This document shows positions 59,461 to 64,000 of a stretch of 64,000 nt of DNA, one piece after another (position 1 is the stretch's first letter; each line of letters begins with the position of its first letter). The position numbers were made by a program, and so were the translations under genes. The notes beneath the pieces were generated by a model that saw only the letters and a list, made by a program, of their open reading frames with translations, was not told the origin of the DNA and ran no database searches. The stretch comes from Aplectana chamaeleonis (lineage: Eukaryota; Nematoda; Chromadorea; Rhabditida; Cosmocercidae): the NCBI GenBank assembly GCA_029168955.1, contig JAPDOI010000040.1, forward strand, positions 1,476,501-1,540,500, read 5' to 3'.

Positions 59461-60130
59461 ACTATTAACTTGTTTTGATTTTTCTGAGGTCGTGTGGTTC
59501 ATCGTGCGGCTGCCATTGTCATCTTCACAGCAGTCGAGTGTCCGAGCTCTCCTGCCCTTGTCGAATCGTCACTTTTGGCGCAGTGAACCGTAGCTCTCTG
59601 CCCCCCCCCCCCCAGTATGAGGCCGCAGTTAGCATCCGGCCAAGATGTCCGAAGTCATCAGGTGGGCCAAACCGCATTGCCTATGAAGTAGACGTCCGAA
59701 GGGAGGACAATGTGCTGTTGTCTCTGCCCGCAGCCCCGGTGCTGTGACGGAGGTCCCAACGAGGTGGCGCGGAGGTAGTCCGGACTCCTAAGGGAACCTT
59801 AGGTCCGACCCCTAGTGATTGTGGAGAATTCCTAAGGTAGGTCTTATTGTACTCTGACAACGGCTAAACGCATAATCCTACTTTGTGTTCTGTTATGTAC
59901 GCACGTACAGGCAGTTGGAACAGTATGGATCCGCAGGCTACGCATGCCTTATTCGAGCACGACTGTGATGAGGTCATTATTCGCACTCGTCCGATCAGCC
60001 AGTTGGGTCGAGGTCGATCGATATGTATTTGTGACGTCATACTCTGATGGGTATTGATTGGTGGATACATATGTGTGTAGGCCAAACAGTGGCCGTATGC
60101 ATACCTCTCCCCGAGCGTCCTCGCGCGGGC
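59461..60130. other. Unassigned sequence with a C14 run
   Basis: A run of cytosines lies at 59601-59614. No gene recognised. Confidence 0.4.
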
Positions 60131-60138
60131 ATGGGGAC
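60131..60138. other. Left 8-bp target duplication ATGGGGAC
   Basis: Exact match to 63172-63179. Confidence 0.92.
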
Positions 60139-60620
60139 CAGGGATGTGCGGAACTTTTTTTTTGGAAACAGAAAACAGAAAACAGAGAAAAATCGCTAAG
60201 AATGGGCAGAAAACAGAAAAATTTCCAAAATCAATAAGAAGTGTTCAGCGCACTCTATATAAGTGTTTCCACAGCTTTAACTTTTTACACATTCTTAGGT
60301 TGGAAATGTTTTAGCACAATTTTCGAAACCCTACAATTGGCCAGAGTGGTGAGCACAGACGCCCAAAAATGCACATTATCAGCGCGGAGACGACAATTTT
60401 TTCTCTAACCTTTCTTTCCCCAGACAATAGCAGCTAGATTACTCGATCAGAAGCTCACTACATATATGTGTGAGATTTACGTAGATACAGTGACAGTGAG
60501 TTTACCCTTCCCTAGTTTACACAGTTTTACACTGATTTTGGGATAACTGCAGATTTGAACAGTGTACTACTCCTCAGTGCCCGAAAGTTGCGCGCGTTAC
60601 GCGCTGCTGCGCCGCTCGAG

Positions 60621-60627
60621 TATAAAT
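60621..60627 (+). promoter_or_regulatory. Conserved TATA-like box, copy A
   Basis: TATAAAT followed by GACCTGACGCGCCG, matching copy B at 50146. It could drive a transcript inside the element; none is recognised. Confidence 0.45.
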
Positions 60628-61395
60628 GACCTGACGCGCCGCTCGCTCCACCGTGGTGGAGTCGCTCGTACCTCTGTGGGAGTTTCGTGATCTGCTTTAT
60701 AGCCCAACCATGAATTTAATCGCGCTTCAATTTTTTTTCAAATTCTGTATCGTCCTGCGTTGCAATGAGTTAAAATACGCACTCAAAAATTGCGTGTATG
60801 GCACAGTTGGGGCCCAACTTTTACCCGCTCCACTAAAGCGGTGGCGCTGGAATACTCATAGTCTGTGCCCACGAGTACAAGTAGTTATACTCGGACGCCG
60901 CGCCAGTGCGCTGTGAATAGCGGGCGTTAAGTAGGATTAATGGCTCATTAGTGTTAGTATACAATACCATTACAGTTTTCGCGTCATTTGACTGCATCGC
61001 ATACCTTCCAAAAAATTAATCAACGGCAAACCTCTTGGTAATGGTAACCACTGTAAGATAATGATAAGAGCACGTTTTCTTGAATCTCTATTGCGTTGCG
61101 CAGCGCATTCATCGTCGTATTCGTGAAGACTTGAATGCTTTTTGGGGCTCTTTACTGACTTGCTGGCGAGCCGACTTTCCAGTTAGTGGGTTCGCCTCCC
61201 CCACATGGATCTGGTACTAACTCAAGGACCTCGGAGAGATACAGTGCTTATCAAAGACAAAGGGACACCCTAATTTTTGCCAATTGCGAGCTCGCTAGCA
61301 ATCGACGCAATCTAATATCATCACCATTCGATACAGAAGGTTAAAAAACCTATACATTATTACATTCAAACTTCAGCGTATGAAATAAAAATTTG

Positions 61396-61401
61396 TTTAT
61401 T
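61396..61401 (-). terminator. Polyadenylation signal AATAAA for the Tc3-like gene
   Basis: AATAAA on the minus strand, 88 nt after the stop codon and inside the transposon. Confidence 0.6.
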
Positions 61402-61488
61402 AATATTTTTGCAAAATCACTATCAAAAACAAAGGGACACCTCAGCATAATAAAATTTTTGTCAACAAAGTAAGGATCAATCAGGCAG

Positions 61489-62547
61489 TCAATAACTTGT
61501 CGGTCCTCCTTTGTTCTTCGCAACTTCAAACATCCTTTTTGGCATACGGGAGAAAAGGTTTGCAATGAGACCAGGCTCCAAATTCTGCCATGCCTCCATA
61601 ATAGCCTTCTTAAGTTCTTCAACCGTATTGAATTGCATGTTGTTGGCATAAATCCTTCTCACTAGTATTCCCCATACATTCTCGATGGGGTTCAAGTCGG
61701 GTGAACAGGCAGGCCATTCCAAAACCTCGACGTTATTGGACGCCAACCAAGTTCGAGTAGACTGACTTGAGTGGACTGACGCGTTGTCTTGCATGAAAAC
61801 AAAGTTTCGACGACGGTGACGCCTAAGAAATGGAAGCAAGTGGTCCTGGAGAACCTGCTGATAATCTGAACTGTCCATTCTGCACGACTCAAATGCGAGT
61901 GGCCGAACGCCAAGGCTCGAAATTGCTCCCCACACCATGCAACTTCCACCGCTGAAGTTCCGCATTGAAAAGTAGAGTGGTTCCTTGCGAAGGTCCCTCC
62001 AGCACGACGCAAATCCATCCGGGCCATCCAAGTTAAACTTTTTTTCGTCGGACCAGATCACCTAAATAAATATCTTGGCAGGAATTGCAGTTTTGTTAAC
62101 AGGCAAGTGCCACGATGGAATACAACATACCTGATTCCAGTTCGTTGTCAAGTTCCTCTCAATAAATTGAAGTCTGGCAGCTTTGTGACGACTTGATAAT
62201 CTCGGCGCCGCCTTCTTGGTTTGTCGCATGATATGTTTTTGACCTTTGACAGCTCTCCAGATGGTCATGCTTGACGCAGACAGTCTCAGATCAGCTTTCA
62301 GTTGTCTTATGCTGGCCGTGAAATTCGAAACATGACGTCCAATTTGCCTCGTGGTAGCCTCGGAAAGCATCCTGGGCCGGCCCGGACTCCTCTTCTTGTC
62401 GTAGTTTCCTGGATCTTTCAAGTAGTTGCAAATGGAGTTGGGAGACCGACCGATCCCGTCGGCGATTCGACGACAGCTTAATCCGAGCTTGTGACGAACA
62501 TCTATCTGAGCTTGTTCTTCCGAAGAGAGGTAAAATCCACGAGGCAT
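61489..62547 (-). CDS. Tc3-like transposase, 329 aa, two exons
   Basis: Nuclear DDE transposase that binds the TIRs and cuts and pastes the element at TA. Exon 1 is 62547-62131 (139 codons), exon 2 is 62061-61489 (190 codons plus stop); they join in phase 0. The start is MPRG, the usual Tc3-type beginning; an upstream in-frame ATG at 62604 would add 19 residues without homology. Residues 6-45 and about 60-120 form two helix-turn-helix domains (LSCRRIADGIGRSPNSICNY; SIRQLKADLRLSASSMTIW) linked by SPGRPR, a GRPR-like motif. The catalytic triad is D144 (WSDEKKF), D231 (MQDNASVH) and E266 (SPDLNPIENVW), spaced DD34E as in the Tc1 family. Length equals C. elegans Tc3A as I recall it. No frameshift or missing catalytic residue. 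Confidence 0.95.
62062..62130 (-). other. 69-nt intron in the transposase gene
   Basis: Donor CAG/GTATGT and acceptor TTTATTTAG/G on the minus strand. Removing it joins TNWNQ to VIWSDEKKF with conserved-family continuity. Its length is a multiple of three, but the acceptor's own TAG is in frame, so unspliced RNA would encode only the DNA-binding half plus 22 residues. Confidence 0.9.
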
Positions 62548-63171
62548 GATGAGTAGTGAGAAGACAAGTGGATATGCTAACTGCCTATAGCGTTTGATCT
62601 CCATTAACGATCAATATAGATCAAAACGCCGAGCTGTCCCTTTGTTTTTGATACACTGCCATTTTTGTTTTTTTCTTATGAAAAAATTATACATCAACAC
62701 TGACATGACATAGCACTTATACTTAGGTTTTCAGACGTGCTTAATCGAATGGTAGATGTTTCGAGTTGTTTGGAAAAGTCAGAAGTTCAGAATCGTGGAA
62801 AAGTGTGGTGTCCCTTTGTTTTTCATAAGCACTGTAGTAGGTTTTCTGACTTTGGGCGAGGATCGAATCCGACCGAGTAATGCGAGCAGCAGTGCCTCCT
62901 GCCACCACTCTAGAAGCGCTAGGATAGATAACAGTATAGCGAGTAAAAGCGTTTGGTGTGGGGAACTGCAGAACACTCAGATTGCATTAACCCTCAACCT
63001 ATTGACTCACCTTTGACGAATCCGACCTTTGGCCCCAAATGCAATCCTGCTAAAAATCGCGGTTCACGGTTTTCCTTGTTTTCAGCCAAATTTTGCCTAT
63101 TTTTACAGAAAACAGAGAACAGAAAAAATGGCCGAAAATGGGCAGAAAACAGAAAATTCCGCACATCCCTG

Positions 63172-63179
63172 ATGGGGAC
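63172..63179. other. Right 8-bp target duplication ATGGGGAC
   Basis: Exact match to 60131-60138. Confidence 0.92.
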
Positions 63180-64000
63180 GGCCCGAGCCTTCCCCGACAT
63201 GCACATCTCTCCCCGCGATGTTTCGGGGACGTAGAAATCGTCGGGATGGCGCCCCCAGCAAACCTGCTCAGGGACGACGTGAATTGAGCGCGGTTTTTGA
63301 ATGGAGCGCGTTATTTTCTCATTTCGAGCCGTAGTTTTAACAGGTACTTGAGTGTTTTTGTAGATTAGCCTACTTTTTTAGTAAAAAAAAACAGCATCGG
63401 CAGCACTCTAGAGGCAGTATCACTACTGATGCGCGTGCATTTGTCGTGTACTCAATCACTATACAGAAACCCAATACGGAATTTCAAAACATTGCGAAGC
63501 CTGCCGCTGTTTTAGTAATTGTTTGAACTTAATTCTTACCTTAAACTAGACTGCTAATTCACTCTCTATTTTTTGTGTCATTGCTTTTCATACCTCTCAC
63601 ATCACATTCGCTCTGTGTTAATGCCGTGTGAGAACTTCATACAACGAATGAGCTATTGAAAAACGTGATAGGAAATCGTAAAAATGACGCAAAAGATGCA
63701 GACCCATATCCTTCTCGGTAATTAATCTGAGGAAAACAATTCATTTGAAAAACAGGGCAAATGCCCATCCTGCCATTAGTGTTTTACAATCTCAAGTAAA
63801 CAGAGCGTCTCGTTCATCAATAACAACTGCAAGTATCGGCCTTAACTTGAACGGAACCGCGGCCCCAGCAACAACTGTCTCACAACCTGCGCCCTCCTCC
63901 TTTTCACTGTGCGTCCTTTGCGTCTCTGCTGCTCTGTCATCCCCGGGAGATCAGTATGAGATGTGCATACGGTCCGTCCCCGAGTGTCCCCGCGCGGGGA
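63180..64000. other. Unassigned right edge of the window
   Basis: No gene recognised. Phrases such as CCCCGAGTGTCCCCGCGCGGG at the very end resemble CCCCGAGCGTCCTCGCGCGGG at 60109, so sequence flanking the family K insertion is itself repetitive. Confidence 0.4.

Larger units (their letters stand above)
61242..62834 (-). mobile_element. Tc3-like Tc1/mariner transposon, apparently complete
   Basis: 1593 bp inserted at TA (61240-61241 and 62835-62836). The 28-bp outer TIRs, CAGTGCTTATCAAAGACAAA plus GGGACACC and CAGTGCTTATGAAAAACAAA plus GGGACACC, differ at two positions. About 180 bp inside each end the motif recurs in the same orientation as its own terminus (61418-61442 and 62634-62658, ATCAAAAACAAAGGGACA), giving an IR/DR layout as in Tc3 and Sleeping Beauty. 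A shared ACCATTCGAT lies between. The transposase gene is intact, so this may be an autonomous copy. Family K copy B provides the empty site. Confidence 0.95.
60139..63171 (+). mobile_element. hAT-like element family K, copy A, hosting Tc3
   Basis: 3033 bp from CAGGGATGTGCGGAAC to TTCCGCACATCCCTG with perfect 8-bp target duplications. AAACAGAAAACAG arrays lie inside both ends (60170-60235; 63103-63155). Without the nested Tc3-like transposon (61242-62834) the element is about 1.44 kb and has no transposase of its own. Copy B at 47726-50650 shares the interior. The tRNA B-box-like GGATCGAATCC at 62860 belongs to this interior and is present in both copies. Confidence 0.92.

Noticed and set aside
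61120..61205. tRNA-like stretch ending GGGTTCGCCTCCCCC
   Set aside because: The B box lacks the conserved A and no cloverleaf forms; it is family K interior.

Overview
This is eukaryotic DNA, most likely from a nematode, and it is almost entirely repeats and mobile elements. Three signals point to a nematode: an intact Tc3-like transposase gene of 329 codons (61489-62547, minus strand); several stretches resembling the nematode SL1 spliced leader, each followed by GT (52181, 48433, 59179, and 46699 on the minus strand); and an ORF1-like retroelement protein of a type I recall from nematodes. I found no host protein gene, rRNA or functional tRNA. Most long open frames lie in satellites or palindromic repeats and are not credible genes. 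The only intact coding sequences I would defend are the Tc3-like transposase and the 201-codon ORF1-like frame at 46079-46684.

Layout. 1-5142 is a GC-rich satellite whose monomers carry two small hairpins; a relative of it returns at 34021-35765. 5.9-9.8 kb and 13.4-18.6 kb are two large composite elements, each with short terminal inverted repeats (TIRs) and a perfect 8-bp target duplication; both are loaded with smaller elements. 18.6-33.8 kb is mostly anonymous sequence with decayed non-LTR retrotransposon pieces (21841-23290, 31030-31905, 33052-33213), a TA-flanked MITE and a 117-bp satellite. 35.8-47.7 kb holds fold-back elements, minisatellites and the ORF1-like gene. 47.7-50.7 kb and 60.1-63.2 kb are two copies of one hAT-like element in opposite orientation. 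The first contains two further nested elements. The second contains the Tc3-like transposon, at a site still empty in the first copy. 52.5-58.4 kb is a large imperfect inverted duplication whose arms differ by insertions that can be read as filled and empty sites.

The main new observation is a group of non-autonomous elements with 8-bp target duplications. They fall into two termini types, CAGGGATGWGCG and TATACTTGTT / TAGAGTGTTG followed by CCGAA. Each carries its own low-complexity array just inside the TIR, and the array unit echoes the inner end of that TIR. Target duplications support 6682-9806, 13442-18593, 39032-39342, 48495-49642, 55426-56318 and 60139-63171. This explains arrays that would otherwise look like unrelated simple repeats. 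A separate family of ~0.5 kb elements uses TTAA sites.

Everything here was read by eye. Boundaries of diverged repeats are approximate, and superfamily names rest on termini and target-duplication length, not on a transposase, except for the Tc3-like element.
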